DNA from: Firmicutes bacterium UBA5010 | GTDB lineage: Bacteria; Bacillota; Clostridia; Tissierellales; Sedimentibacteraceae | Length of the DNA stretch: 64,000 nucleotides | Assembly (NCBI GenBank): GCA_002396645.1 | Contig: DGYI01000015.1 | Span: 186,001-250,000 of the forward strand | Direction: 5' to 3' | In this document: piece by piece, positions 43,572 through 52,951 of the stretch | How the letters are laid out: each line of letters opens with the position of its first letter | How positions within the stretch are numbered: position 1 is the first letter of the stretch | Position numbers and translations under genes: made by a program | Notes under the pieces: generated by a model | Databases searched by the model: none | What the model was told of the DNA's origin: nothing | What the model saw: the letters and a program-made list of their open reading frames with translations, nothing else

Positions 43572-44693
43572 GTGATAGTAAAAAGTATAAAGCTTAAAAA
43601 CTTTAGAAATTTTGAGGAATTAAATATAGAATTAAATAGTATTTTAAATATTTTTATAGGCGATAATGGACAAGGTAAAACAAATTTATTAGAGTCTATT
43701 TATCTATGTTCAATAGGAAAGACCTTTAAGCTGAATACAGAGAATGATTTGATTAAATTTGGACAAAATAGTTTTGAGATTGAAATTGTAATAAATAAAG
43801 AAAATAAATATGATAAGATTATAAATATATCTTATATTAAAAATCAGAAAAGGACAGTAAAAATAAACGGAGTAAAATTGGAAAAAAGCAGTGAATTAAT
43901 AGGATATATGAACAATGTAATATTTACTCCCGATGATTTGAAAATAATTAAAGGAAGTCCTATAGAAAGAAGAAAATTTGTAAATATAGATATATCTCAA
44001 ATAAAACCAAAATACAAATACTTATTAAAAAATTACAAAAAAATTATAACAGGACGAAATAACATATTAAGAGATTTGAATAATAGCTCAAATATGGACG
44101 TACTTTCAATATGGAATGATTATCTTATAGATATAGGATCAGAAATTATTTCTTACAGAAATGAATACTTAAAAAATCTTAAGCATTATGCTTCACTTAT
44201 ATATGCCGATATTTCTGATAATAAAGAAAGTTTTGATTTATCTTACAAATGTGACATAGGAAATATTGAAAATTTATCAAAAGAGGAAATAAAGAAACTT
44301 TTTAGGGAAAAAATAGATAAAAATATAGAAAATGAGATTTTTAGGAAAAATTCCTTATATGGACCTCATAAAGATGATATAATAGTTAAAATAAATAATA
44401 AAGATTTTAAATATTTCGGATCTCAAGGTCAGCAGAGAAGTGCTGTTTTAGCCATAAAACTGGCAGAAATAGAGATTATAAAAAATGAAATAGGGGAGTA
44501 TCCCGTACTTCTATTAGATGATGTTTTATCAGAGCTTGATAATAAAAGAAAAAGCTTCTTGATTGATTATATAAAAAATATACAGACTATCATAACTTCT
44601 ACTGATGATAGTGATTTAAAAGATTTAGTAAAAAAGAACGATAAAAAAATCTTTAACATATGCGAAGGAAAAATAGTAAATATTATAGTTTAA
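43572..44693 (+). CDS. recF: DNA replication and repair protein RecF
   Basis: RecF is an SMC-like ATPase that loads RecA at gaps through RecOR. The protein of about 373 residues has Walker A FIGDNGQGKTNLLESIYL (about residues 30-47), FTPDDLKIIKGSPIERRKFVN, and the signature SQGQQRSAVLAIKLAE. Walker B is PVLLLDDVLSELD. I place the start at the GTG at 43572, which has AGAGG 6 bases before it. Its end overlaps the open frame leading into gyrB. Confidence 0.96.
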   Translation: MIVKSIKLKNFRNFEELNIELNSILNIFIGDNGQGKTNLLESIYLCSIGKTFKLNTENDLIKFGQNSFEIEIVINKENKYDKIINISYIKNQKRTVKINGVKLEKSSELIGYMNNVIFTPDDLKIIKGSPIERRKFVNIDISQIKPKYKYLLKNYKKIITGRNNILRDLNNSSNMDVLSIWNDYLIDIGSEIISYRNEYLKNLKHYASLIYADISDNKESFDLSYKCDIGNIENLSKEEIKKLFREKIDKNIENEIFRKNSLYGPHKDDIIVKINNKDFKYFGSQGQQRSAVLAIKLAEIEIIKNEIGEYPVLLLDDVLSELDNKRKSFLIDYIKNIQTIITSTDDSDLKDLVKKNDKKIFNICEGKIVNIIV

Positions 44694-44725
44694 ATATGCT
44701 AAAGAAGATAGTAATGGAGGATTAT

Positions 44726-46636
44726 ATGTCAGAATTAAACGAAAGACATTATGGAGCGGAGCAGATACAGGTATTGGAAGGACTTGAGCCTGTAAGAAAA
44801 AGACCGGGTATGTATATAGGCTCTACAGGGGAGAGCGGGCTTCATCATTTAGTATATGAAATAGTTGATAATAGTATAGATGAAGCGCTTGCCGGATATT
44901 GTGATACTATAGAAGTTTTAATAAATGAGGATAATTCAGTTAAAATAACTGATAACGGAAGCGGTATTCCTGTAGAAAAACATCCAAAAACAGGAAGATC
45001 AACCTTGGAAACAGTATTGACCGTACTGCATGCAGGAGGGAAATTTAATAATGATGCCTATAAAGTATCAGGAGGACTTCACGGTGTTGGAAGCTCTGTA
45101 GTAAATGCTTTGTCAACATGGCTGATAGCAGAAGTAAAACGTGACGGCAAGCTTTACAGACAAAAGTACGAAAGAGGCATACCTACTACTGAAATTGAAA
45201 TTGTAGGAGAATCTGATCATACAGGTACAACTATTACTTTTTTACCGGATGATACTATATTTGACGATATAATATTTGATTATGAAACTATTAAAAAAAG
45301 ACTTAGAGAAATGGCTTTTTTAAACAAAGGAATAAAAATAAGTTTAGAAGATAGAAGAGATAATATAAGCGATATTTTTCATTATGAAGGCGGAATAAGA
45401 GAATTTGTACAGTATCTAAACAGTAAAAAGGATGCTCTTCATGAAGAAATAATATATGCTGAAGGCACTAAGGACAAGGTAATTGTAGAAATAGCCATAC
45501 AATATACCGATTCATATAATGAAAGCTTATATTCTTTTGTAAATAATATAAATACGGTTGAAGGCGGAACGCATCTTGTAGGATTTAAAACAGCTCTTAC
45601 AAGGGTAATGAATGATTATGCCAAAAAATATAATCTTATAAAAGAAAATGATTTATCTATCACCGGAGAAGATATAAGAGAAGGAATAACAACTATTTTA
45701 TCAATAAAGATTCCTAATCCTCAATTTGAAGGACAAACAAAAACGAAGCTTGGAAACAGTGAAGTAAGAGGTATAGTTGATAATATAACCGGTGAAGCAA
45801 TATATAGTTACTGCGAAGAAAATCCAAGAATAGCCAAGCTCATTATAGAAAAAACCTTAAAAGCAGCAAGAGCCAGAGAAGCTGCCAGAAAAGCAAGAGA
45901 GCTTGCAAGAAGAAAGAATGTACTCGACAGTATGTCTTTGCCGGGAAAATTAGCTGATTGCTCGGAGAGAAATCCTGATTTATGTGAAATATATATAGTT
46001 GAGGGTAATTCTGCGGGAGGCTCTGCAAAAGGCGGAAGAGACAGAAGAACACAAGCAATACTGCCTTTAAGAGGTAAAATATTAAACGTAGAAAAATCAA
46101 GACTTGACAGAATATTAAATTCCGAGGAAATACGAAATATGATTACCGCATTTGGATGTGGTATAGGTGAGGATTTTAACTTAGACAAGTTAAGATACGG
46201 AAAGATAATAATAATGACAGACGCCGATGATGATGGTGCTCATATAAGAACATTGCTGCTCACTTTTTTCTATCGATATATGAAACCTTTGATAGAAGGG
46301 GGACATATTTATGCTGCTCAGCCTCCTCTTTATAGAGTTAAAAAGGGCAAGGCGGAAAGATATGTTTACAGTGATAAAGAACTCAGCACTGTTCTCGATG
46401 AATTCGGAAGAGATGGGAAATATGATATTCAAAGATATAAAGGTCTTGGTGAGATGAATCCGGAGCAGCTATGGGAAACGACCATGAATCCGGAAAACAG
46501 AATACTTCTAAAAATAGAAATAGATGATGCAATACATGCTGATGAAGTGTTTACAATTCTTATGGGAGATAAGGTAGCTCCAAGAAGAGAGTTTATAGAA
46601 AAAAATGCAAGATACGTGAAAAATTTAGATATTTAG
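44726..46636 (+). CDS. gyrB: DNA gyrase subunit B
   Basis: GyrB is the ATPase subunit of gyrase. The protein of about 636 residues begins MSELNERHYGAEQIQVLEGLEPVRKRPGMYIGS. It has the GHKL ATP site (EIVDNSIDEALAGYCD and GGLHGVGSSVVNALS) and the TOPRIM domain (EIYIVEGNSAGGSAKGGRDRRTQAILPLRGKILNVEK, DADDDGAHIRTLLLTFFYR). The length is of the GyrB short type. I place the start at 44726, with ATGGAGG before it; the longer frame overlaps recF. Confidence 0.97.
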   Translation: MSELNERHYGAEQIQVLEGLEPVRKRPGMYIGSTGESGLHHLVYEIVDNSIDEALAGYCDTIEVLINEDNSVKITDNGSGIPVEKHPKTGRSTLETVLTVLHAGGKFNNDAYKVSGGLHGVGSSVVNALSTWLIAEVKRDGKLYRQKYERGIPTTEIEIVGESDHTGTTITFLPDDTIFDDIIFDYETIKKRLREMAFLNKGIKISLEDRRDNISDIFHYEGGIREFVQYLNSKKDALHEEIIYAEGTKDKVIVEIAIQYTDSYNESLYSFVNNINTVEGGTHLVGFKTALTRVMNDYAKKYNLIKENDLSITGEDIREGITTILSIKIPNPQFEGQTKTKLGNSEVRGIVDNITGEAIYSYCEENPRIAKLIIEKTLKAARAREAARKARELARRKNVLDSMSLPGKLADCSERNPDLCEIYIVEGNSAGGSAKGGRDRRTQAILPLRGKILNVEKSRLDRILNSEEIRNMITAFGCGIGEDFNLDKLRYGKIIIMTDADDDGAHIRTLLLTFFYRYMKPLIEGGHIYAAQPPLYRVKKGKAERYVYSDKELSTVLDEFGRDGKYDIQRYKGLGEMNPEQLWETTMNPENRILLKIEIDDAIHADEVFTILMGDKVAPRREFIEKNARYVKNLDI

Positions 46637-46726
46637 GAGCGATAAAAAACATATCCGGCTCCGTGCACAAATGTAATAAAATTTATTCTTTATAACATTT
46701 AGTGCTGAAATCGTATGGAGGTAAGA

Positions 46727-49240
46727 ATGAGTGATTTAGAAAACAAGAATGATGGTATATTGCAGATGCATATTGAAAAAGAGATGCAAAAATCATATCT
46801 TGATTATGCTATGACAGTAATTGTGAGACGTGCTTTACCTGATGTAAGAGATGGATTAAAGCCTGTTCACAGAAGAATATTATATGCTGCAAGTGATCTT
46901 GGCTTAACACCAGACAAGCCGCATAGAAAATGTGCACGTATTGTAGGAGATGTACTTGGTAAGTACCATCCTCACGGTGATACAGCCGTATACGATGCTA
47001 TGGTAAGACTTGCACAGGATTTCTCAATGAGATATCCTCTTATAGACGGACATGGTAACTTTGGTTCTGTTGATGGAGACCAAGCTGCCGCTATGCGTTA
47101 TACAGAAGCAAGAATGTCAAAAATGGCAATGGAAATGCTAAAGGATATTACAAAAGAAACTGTAGATTACAGATTAAACTTTGATGAAACCTTAAAAGAG
47201 CCGGTAGTTCTGCCAAGCAGATTTCCTAATCTTTTAGTTAACGGATCATCGGGAATAGCTGTAGGTATGGCAAGTTCGATACCGCCTCACAATTTAGGAG
47301 AGGTTATAAACGGTACTATAGCATATATAGACAACCCTGAAATTACAATTCCCGAACTTATGAAATATGTTAAAGGACCGGATTTTCCTACAGGTGCAAT
47401 AATTGTCGGAAAAGACAATATAAAAAATGCGTATATGACGGGAAGAGGCTTTGTTAAGGTAAAATCAAAGCTTGAGATAGAAGAAATAAAAAATGGGAAA
47501 AATAGAATAATTGTAACTGAAATTCCTTATCAAGTAAACAAAGCAAGGTTAATTGAAAAAATTGCCGAACTTGTAAAAGATAAAAAAGTAGATGGTATAT
47601 CGGATTTAAGAGATGAAAGTGACAGAGAGGGTATGAGAATTGTAATTGAAATTAAAAAAGATTACAATCCTAATATTGTTCTTAATAATTTATACAAGCA
47701 TACTCAGCTTCAGGATAATTTCAGCATAATTATGATTGCACTTGTAAACGGAGAGCCTAAAGTGTTAAATCTTAAAGAGATGATACACTATTATGTACTT
47801 CATCAAAGAGAAATTATTACAAGAAGAACCGAGTATGATTTAAAAAAGGCAGAAGCAAGAGCTCATATTTTAGAAGGTTTAAAAATAGCTATAGATAATA
47901 TCGATGAAGTTATAAGAATCATAAGATCATCTTATGATGATGCCGAGCAGAATTTGATGAGCAGATTTAATCTGTCGGAGATACAGGCTAAGTCTATAGT
48001 AGATATGAGACTTAGAAGACTTCAAGGACTTGAAAGAGAAAAGCTTGATGAAGAATATGAGGAATTAATCAAAATGATTAATAAATTCAGAGAGATACTT
48101 GAAAATCCATACTTAATCGATGAAATAGTAAAAACAGAATTAACTGAAATTAAAAACAGCTACTATGATGAAAGAAGAACTCAAATTACTCATGATGAGG
48201 ATGAAATAAACGTAGAAGACCTTATCGAGGAAGAAAATGTAGCTATTACTATAACAAATTTCGGATACATCAAAAGACTGCCGGAAGATACATACAAAGC
48301 TCAAAAAAGAGGCGGAAAAGGTATAACAGGCTTAACTACAAGGGAAGAAGACTTTGTTAAGGATTTATTCATAACGAGTACACATGATTATTTATTATTC
48401 TTTACAAATAAAGGAAAAGTATATAGAATAAAAGCATATGAAGTACCGGAGGCAAGAAGACAGGCAAAAGGTACTGCTGTAGTTAACCTTATAAATCTTG
48501 ATGGTGGTGAAAAGGTTGCGGCAGTAATACCTATGAAAGATTTTAGCAATGAGGAATTCTTGATACTGTCTACTAAAAAAGGTATTATCAAAAAGACTAA
48601 GCTTAATGAATTCGATACATCAAGAAAATCAGGTTTGATGGCGATTAAAATAGCTGAGGACGATGAGCTTATAAGTGTTAATAAAACAGATGGAACAAAG
48701 GATGTTTTGATTGTAACTAAAAAAGGCAAGGCTATAAGATTTAATGAGTCTGATGTCAGAGAAACAGGAAGAATTTCTATGGGAGTTAAGGCTATATCAA
48801 CATCTAAAGATGATGAGCTTGTAGCAATGCTAATACTTGATCCTGACAATATTCAAATTCCTGATGATGAGGAAATCAACGAAGATTTAATACCTGAAAC
48901 TCGCGAGAAGCTTATAACTTTAACCGAAAATGGATTCGGTAAGATGACAAGCACTACAGCATACAGACGACAATCAAGAGCGGGAAAGGGTGTAAAAACT
49001 CACAATATTAATAAAAAGACCGGAGATATAGTAGGGGCAATGATTATAGAACCCGAAAATGATTTAATGATTATCAGTCAAATGGGCGTAATTATAAGAA
49101 TGTATGCTTCGGATATTTCTGTTACAGGCAGAGATACTCAAGGGGTTAAAGCAATGAGATTGAATGAAGGAGACAAAGTAGTATCATTAGCTAAACTGAT
49201 AAGAGAAGAAATAGATACAGATTCTGAAGAAGAAATATAA
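46727..49240 (+). CDS. gyrA: DNA gyrase subunit A
   Basis: GyrA cuts and rejoins DNA. The protein of about 837 residues has the catalytic tyrosine in AAAMRYTEARMSK (about residue 122). The quinolone-resistance region CARIVGDVLGKYHPHGDTAVYDAMVRLAQ shows Asp rather than Ser at no visible hot spot beyond the usual HGD. The C-terminal beta-pinwheel has the GyrA box QAKRGGKGITG (QRRGGKG-like). I place the start at 46727 (MSDLENKNDG), 5 bases after TGGAGGT. Confidence 0.97.
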   Translation: MSDLENKNDGILQMHIEKEMQKSYLDYAMTVIVRRALPDVRDGLKPVHRRILYAASDLGLTPDKPHRKCARIVGDVLGKYHPHGDTAVYDAMVRLAQDFSMRYPLIDGHGNFGSVDGDQAAAMRYTEARMSKMAMEMLKDITKETVDYRLNFDETLKEPVVLPSRFPNLLVNGSSGIAVGMASSIPPHNLGEVINGTIAYIDNPEITIPELMKYVKGPDFPTGAIIVGKDNIKNAYMTGRGFVKVKSKLEIEEIKNGKNRIIVTEIPYQVNKARLIEKIAELVKDKKVDGISDLRDESDREGMRIVIEIKKDYNPNIVLNNLYKHTQLQDNFSIIMIALVNGEPKVLNLKEMIHYYVLHQREIITRRTEYDLKKAEARAHILEGLKIAIDNIDEVIRIIRSSYDDAEQNLMSRFNLSEIQAKSIVDMRLRRLQGLEREKLDEEYEELIKMINKFREILENPYLIDEIVKTELTEIKNSYYDERRTQITHDEDEINVEDLIEEENVAITITNFGYIKRLPEDTYKAQKRGGKGITGLTTREEDFVKDLFITSTHDYLLFFTNKGKVYRIKAYEVPEARRQAKGTAVVNLINLDGGEKVAAVIPMKDFSNEEFLILSTKKGIIKKTKLNEFDTSRKSGLMAIKIAEDDELISVNKTDGTKDVLIVTKKGKAIRFNESDVRETGRISMGVKAISTSKDDELVAMLILDPDNIQIPDDEEINEDLIPETREKLITLTENGFGKMTSTTAYRRQSRAGKGVKTHNINKKTGDIVGAMIIEPENDLMIISQMGVIIRMYASDISVTGRDTQGVKAMRLNEGDKVVSLAKLIREEIDTDSEEEI

Positions 49241-49259
49241 TAAAAAATGGAGGGTCACT

Positions 49260-49574
49260 ATGTCATTAGTAATAAATAAAAACAATAATGAGAAATTTAT
49301 TGAGATACTGCCTGTAGGAGAAATTGATATATATACTTCGCCTGCATTTAAAGATGATGTCTTGAACATTATTAACGAAGAAAATAAGGACATAGTAATT
49401 AATGCAGAAAAATTAGATTATTTGGATAGTACAGGTTTAGGTGTAATTATGAGCATCTTAAAGGCCATTAAAGAAAAAAATTTAAGCATTAAAATGATAA
49501 ATGTTAAAGCAAGTATTTATAAGCTTTTTGATATAACAGGCTTTAACAAAATATTTGATATAGAAGAGAGATAA
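49260..49574 (+). CDS. Anti-sigma factor antagonist (STAS domain)
   Basis: The 104-residue protein is a single STAS domain of the SpoIIAA/RsbV type. LPVGEIDIYTSPAFKDDV begins the fold, and LDYLDSTGLGVIMSILKAI (about residues 56-74) holds the Ser that is phosphorylated by the cognate kinase. GGAGGGTC lies before the ATG. It starts a three-gene cassette with the next two genes, directly after gyrA. Confidence 0.92.
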   Translation: MSLVINKNNNEKFIEILPVGEIDIYTSPAFKDDVLNIINEENKDIVINAEKLDYLDSTGLGVIMSILKAIKEKNLSIKMINVKASIYKLFDITGFNKIFDIEER

Positions 49575-49583
49575 GGTTAAAAG

Positions 49584-49952
49584 ATGGAAAAGATAAAATT
49601 AGAAGTACCTAAAAAATCTGAATTTATAAGCTGCATAAGACTTACAAGCTCCTCAATATCCAGTATTTGCAATTTAGATATAGACAAAATAGAAGATATA
49701 AAAGTTATAGTTTCTGAAATCTGTGTATTTTTTATCAATAATATAAAGAAAAATACCGAAGCTTTTTTGATTGAATATTTTTTGGAAGAGGACAAGATAA
49801 CAATAGAAGTTACAGATAAAAATGACGAAAAATTATCGGAAAATGCTGTGTCAGAAAGTGAAATGTTTGCTTTAATAATTGATAGTTTAGCAGATAAATA
49901 CAATATAGATTATTCTAATAATAAAATTGTTTTTGAAACAATAATAAAATAA
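49584..49952 (+). CDS. RsbW/SpoIIAB-like anti-sigma factor, degenerate ATP site
   Basis: The 122-residue protein has the size, N-terminal pattern (IKLEVPKKSEFISCIRLTSSSISS) and position of an RsbW/SpoIIAB anti-sigma kinase. In active kinases the N box reads E-A-x-x-N. Here it reads SEICVFFINN, with Phe at the expected Asn, and the G1 box (DxGxG) is missing: DKNDEKLSEN stands there. The G2 loop is also not seen. It may bind the sigma factor without phosphorylating the antagonist. It lies 9 bases after the STAS gene and 16 before the sigma gene. Confidence 0.8.
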   Translation: MEKIKLEVPKKSEFISCIRLTSSSISSICNLDIDKIEDIKVIVSEICVFFINNIKKNTEAFLIEYFLEEDKITIEVTDKNDEKLSENAVSESEMFALIIDSLADKYNIDYSNNKIVFETIIK

Positions 49953-49968
49953 GATAGGCGTTGATATT

Positions 49969-50721
49969 GTGATAAATACCAGACAAACTTTAAAAAATTC
50001 TGAAATTTTTTTAGAATACAGCAGGACAAAAGATATTGAAATAAGAAATCAAATTTTTAGTAAATATCAATATCTTGCTGATATAATATCTAAAAAATAT
50101 GTAAATAAAGGAATAGAACATGAAGATATTTACCAAATAGCCAGCATAGGACTTATATATGCAATAGAGAGATTTGATATCAATAAAGGATATGAATTCA
50201 CTAGCTTTGCTACGCCTACAATTTTGGGAGAAATAAAAAAATATTTCAGAGATAAGGGCTGGGCTATAAAGGTTCCGAGACGTATACAGGAAATTTCTAA
50301 AAAAATAAATGATGTCAGCAATGATTTGTCATTTAAGCTTAACAGAACGCCTACTATCAAGGAATTATCCGAAAATCTCGGGTATTCCGAGGAAGAAGTT
50401 CTTGAGGCTATGGAAGCAGGCAAGCTGTTTGTGTCTCAATCTTTAAATGTAAACCTTGATAAGGGAAGTGAGTTTAAAGAAATGGAATTGGTAGATACTA
50501 TAAGTGATGAGATTAATAATTACGAAACCTTTGAAAATTATGAATTTTTAAAAAAGTCATTAGAGTTATTAAATAAACTCGAAAAAGAAATAATAGTAGA
50601 GAGATTTTATAATAATAAAACTCAAAGTGAGATAGCAAAAAGATTAAATATATCTCAAATGACAGTATCAAGACTTGAAAAAAAAGCACTCGAAAAAATT
50701 AAAGCGTCTGCGGATAAATAA
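49969..50721 (+). CDS. SigB/SigF-family RNA polymerase sigma factor
   Basis: The 250-residue protein has sigma-70 region 2 (GIEHEDIYQIASIGLIYAIERFDINKGYEFTSFATPTILGEIKKYFRDKGW, about residues 45-95). Region 3 is VPRRIQEISKKINDV. Region 4 has TQSEIAKRLNISQMTVSRLEKKALEKIK at the C-terminus. This is the SigB/F/G type. Because of the neighbouring STAS and RsbW-like genes it is probably under partner-switch control, as a general stress or early sporulation factor; sequence alone does not decide. The start is a GTG at 49969. Confidence 0.9.
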   Translation: MINTRQTLKNSEIFLEYSRTKDIEIRNQIFSKYQYLADIISKKYVNKGIEHEDIYQIASIGLIYAIERFDINKGYEFTSFATPTILGEIKKYFRDKGWAIKVPRRIQEISKKINDVSNDLSFKLNRTPTIKELSENLGYSEEEVLEAMEAGKLFVSQSLNVNLDKGSEFKEMELVDTISDEINNYETFENYEFLKKSLELLNKLEKEIIVERFYNNKTQSEIAKRLNISQMTVSRLEKKALEKIKASADK

Positions 50722-50836
50722 GCTGAATTAAGTTTTTATGCTTTTCAGAAATAAAAATATCATATATCCAAGTATATTTACCTCTGAAAAAGAAAAAACT
50801 AAAATAAAACTTAACTAAAATGTCGTAAAATAGCTA

Positions 50837-50865
50837 TTGACAAAATTAGATTATAGATATATATT
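50837..50865 (+). promoter_or_regulatory. Promoter of serS
   Basis: TTGACA (50837-50842) and TATATT (50860-50865) are 17 bases apart, directly upstream of the T-box leader. Confidence 0.75.
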
Positions 50866-50875
50866 ATATAAAACA

Positions 50876-51096
50876 TATAACTGTGAAGGAGCTAAGTAAA
50901 TAATTTATTTCTTTAAGAGAGCCTTTATTTGGTGAGAAAAGGCAGAAATATTATTGAAATCTACTCCGGAGTTTCCGGCAAAACCGGACGTGTAAAAGCG
51001 TTAATTTTTGAGTGACTGCATATTTTATGCAGTAATTAGGGTGGTACCGCGAGTTTGCTCGTCTCTAAAGTTTTATCTTTTGAGACGGGCTTTTTA
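50876..51096 (+). promoter_or_regulatory. T-box riboswitch (Ser) upstream of serS
   Basis: The leader has the T-box core AGGGTGGTACCGCG (51038-51051) and an intrinsic terminator (GCTCGTCTC at 51057-51065 with GAGACGGGC at 51082-51090, then TTTTT). In the stem I specifier region, the triplet TCT at 50960-50962 (in GAAATCTACTCC) fits a Ser codon. Uncharged tRNA-Ser would pair with it and allow transcription of serS. Confidence 0.88.
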
Positions 51097-51140
51097 ATTG
51101 TTGCTGTATGTAAAATGTCAAAAAACAGGAGGAAAATAAA

Positions 51141-52412
51141 ATGTTGGATATTAGAAGAATCAGAAGAAATCCACAAGAAATCGAAGAATTATTAAAAAGA
51201 AGAAATCCCGATTTATCTTTAGATAAAGTTCTTGAACTTGATAAGAAAAGACGTGAGCTTTTAGTAAAGGTTGAAGAAATGAAAGCCAAGCAAAATGCTG
51301 AATCAAAGCAAGTTCCCGTTCTAAAAAAAGAGGGAAAAGATGTAACAGAAATACTGGAAGATATGAAAAAGCTTGCTGAAGGAATTAAGGTTATTGATGC
51401 TGAGATTAAGATTGTTGATGATGAAATAGAAGATACGCTTATGGCTATTCCTAATACACCGAATCCTGATATATCAATAGGTAAATCTGACGAGGATAAT
51501 AAGGAAATAAGAAAATGGGGAGAGCCGAGAGAATTTGACTTTGAGATAAAAGCTCATTGGGATTTAGGAGTAAACTTAAATATTTTAGATTTTGAAAGAG
51601 CGACAAAAATAACCGGAACAAGATTTTCTATGTTCAAAGGACTGGGAGCAAGACTTGAAAGAGCTATAGCTCAGTATATGCTTGATATGCACGTGTTTGA
51701 ACATGGATTTACCGAAATAATGCCTCCGTATATAGTTAATGCCGATAGTATGAGAGGAACAGGGCAATTACCGAAATTTGAAGACGATATGTTTAAGATT
51801 AATCAAAAAGATTATTATTTAATCCCTACAGCCGAAGTTCCTGTAACTAATATGTATAGAGATGAAGTAATTGATGAAAAAGACCTTCCTGTGTACATGA
51901 CTGCATATACTCCTTGTTTCAGAGCGGAAGCAGGTTCAGCAGGACGTGATACAAGAGGACTTATAAGAAATCATCAATTTGATAAGGTTGAAATGGTTAT
52001 GTATACAACACCTGAGCAATCATATAAAAAACTTGAAGAATTAACTGAATTTGCGGAAAATGTATTAAAAGGCTTGGGACTTCCTTATAGAGTTATTGAG
52101 CTGTGTACGGGAGATATAGGATTTTCATCAGCTAAAACCTATGATCTTGAAGTTTGGATGCCGAGCTACGGAAGGTATGTTGAAATTTCTTCTTGTTCAA
52201 ATTTTGAGGATTATCAGGCGAGACGAGCAAATATAAAATACAGAAATGACAATAAAAAGCTAGAATTTGTCCACACTTTGAATGGTTCAGGTCTGGCAGT
52301 GGGAAGAACTTTTGCCGCAATACTGGAAAATTATCAACTGGAAGACGGAACTGTAATTATACCTGATGCTTTAAGACCATATATGAGGAGCATGGAAAAA
52401 ATAGAATTTTAA
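51141..52412 (+). CDS. serS: Seryl-tRNA synthetase
   Basis: SerRS charges tRNA-Ser and tRNA-Sec. The 423-residue class II enzyme has a long N-terminal coiled coil (about residues 25-100). TGQLPKFEDDMFKI and LIPTAEVPVTNMYRDE follow, then motif 2 FRAEAGSAGRDTRGLIRNHQFDKVEM (about residues 257-282). Motif 3 reads HTLNGSGLAVGRTFAAILEN. GGAGG lies before the ATG. It is controlled by the T-box leader upstream. Confidence 0.97.
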   Translation: MLDIRRIRRNPQEIEELLKRRNPDLSLDKVLELDKKRRELLVKVEEMKAKQNAESKQVPVLKKEGKDVTEILEDMKKLAEGIKVIDAEIKIVDDEIEDTLMAIPNTPNPDISIGKSDEDNKEIRKWGEPREFDFEIKAHWDLGVNLNILDFERATKITGTRFSMFKGLGARLERAIAQYMLDMHVFEHGFTEIMPPYIVNADSMRGTGQLPKFEDDMFKINQKDYYLIPTAEVPVTNMYRDEVIDEKDLPVYMTAYTPCFRAEAGSAGRDTRGLIRNHQFDKVEMVMYTTPEQSYKKLEELTEFAENVLKGLGLPYRVIELCTGDIGFSSAKTYDLEVWMPSYGRYVEISSCSNFEDYQARRANIKYRNDNKKLEFVHTLNGSGLAVGRTFAAILENYQLEDGTVIIPDALRPYMRSMEKIEF

Positions 52413-52451
52413 ATCTTGCTAGTAAAATACTCCTATAAGAAGGATAATTTG

Positions 52452-52922
52452 ATGGAAAATTATAATTTGTCATTCAGATTTGAACAAGGAAGTTTTGTTT
52501 ATAGAGTTGCGGCAATTATTATAAAAGATAATAAGCTGCTAGTTGCAAAACATAAAAATAGCCCATTCTATTATACAGTAGGAGGCAAGGTTGAATTAAA
52601 CGAGACGTCAGAAGAAGCTGTCATTCGCGAATGTTTTGAGGAAACAGGCATAAAATTCGAAGTTGACAGATTAATATTTGTTCAAGAGCGTTTCTTTAAA
52701 TTGAATGAAATAAAACATCATGAACTTGTATTCTTCTATCTGATGAAAAACCATTTTAATTTTAATATCTTAGAAAACAGTTTTTCAGACCAGGGAGAGA
52801 TGGAAACATTACACTGGTTAGATATTGAATCTTTGGGGAAATATCCTATCATTCCTGAGTTTATTAAAACAAAACAGATAAACGGTGTACTTGGAATTGA
52901 ACACATTATATCAAAAGAATAA
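52452..52922 (+). CDS. NUDIX hydrolase
   Basis: The protein of about 156 residues has the Nudix box GGKVELNETSEEAVIRECFEETGIKFE (GX5EX7REUXEEXGU, about residues 45-71). VYRVAAIIIKDNKLLVAKH lies before it. Such enzymes cleave nucleoside diphosphates linked to other groups; the substrate is unknown. I place the start at 52452, 6 bases after AAGGA. A terminator follows immediately. Confidence 0.88.
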   Translation: MENYNLSFRFEQGSFVYRVAAIIIKDNKLLVAKHKNSPFYYTVGGKVELNETSEEAVIRECFEETGIKFEVDRLIFVQERFFKLNEIKHHELVFFYLMKNHFNFNILENSFSDQGEMETLHWLDIESLGKYPIIPEFIKTKQINGVLGIEHIISKE

Positions 52923-52951
52923 AGATGTATCACTTAACTGATACATCTTTA
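52922..52951. terminator. Bidirectional terminator
   Basis: AAAGATGTATCA (52922-52933) and TGATACATCTTT (52940-52951) form a 12 bp stem with a 6-base loop, shared by the converging NUDIX gene and the LuxR regulator gene. Confidence 0.85.

Noticed and set aside
46738..49240. Possible quinolone-resistance change in gyrA
   Set aside because: The resistance region looks ordinary by eye and no reference was available for comparison.
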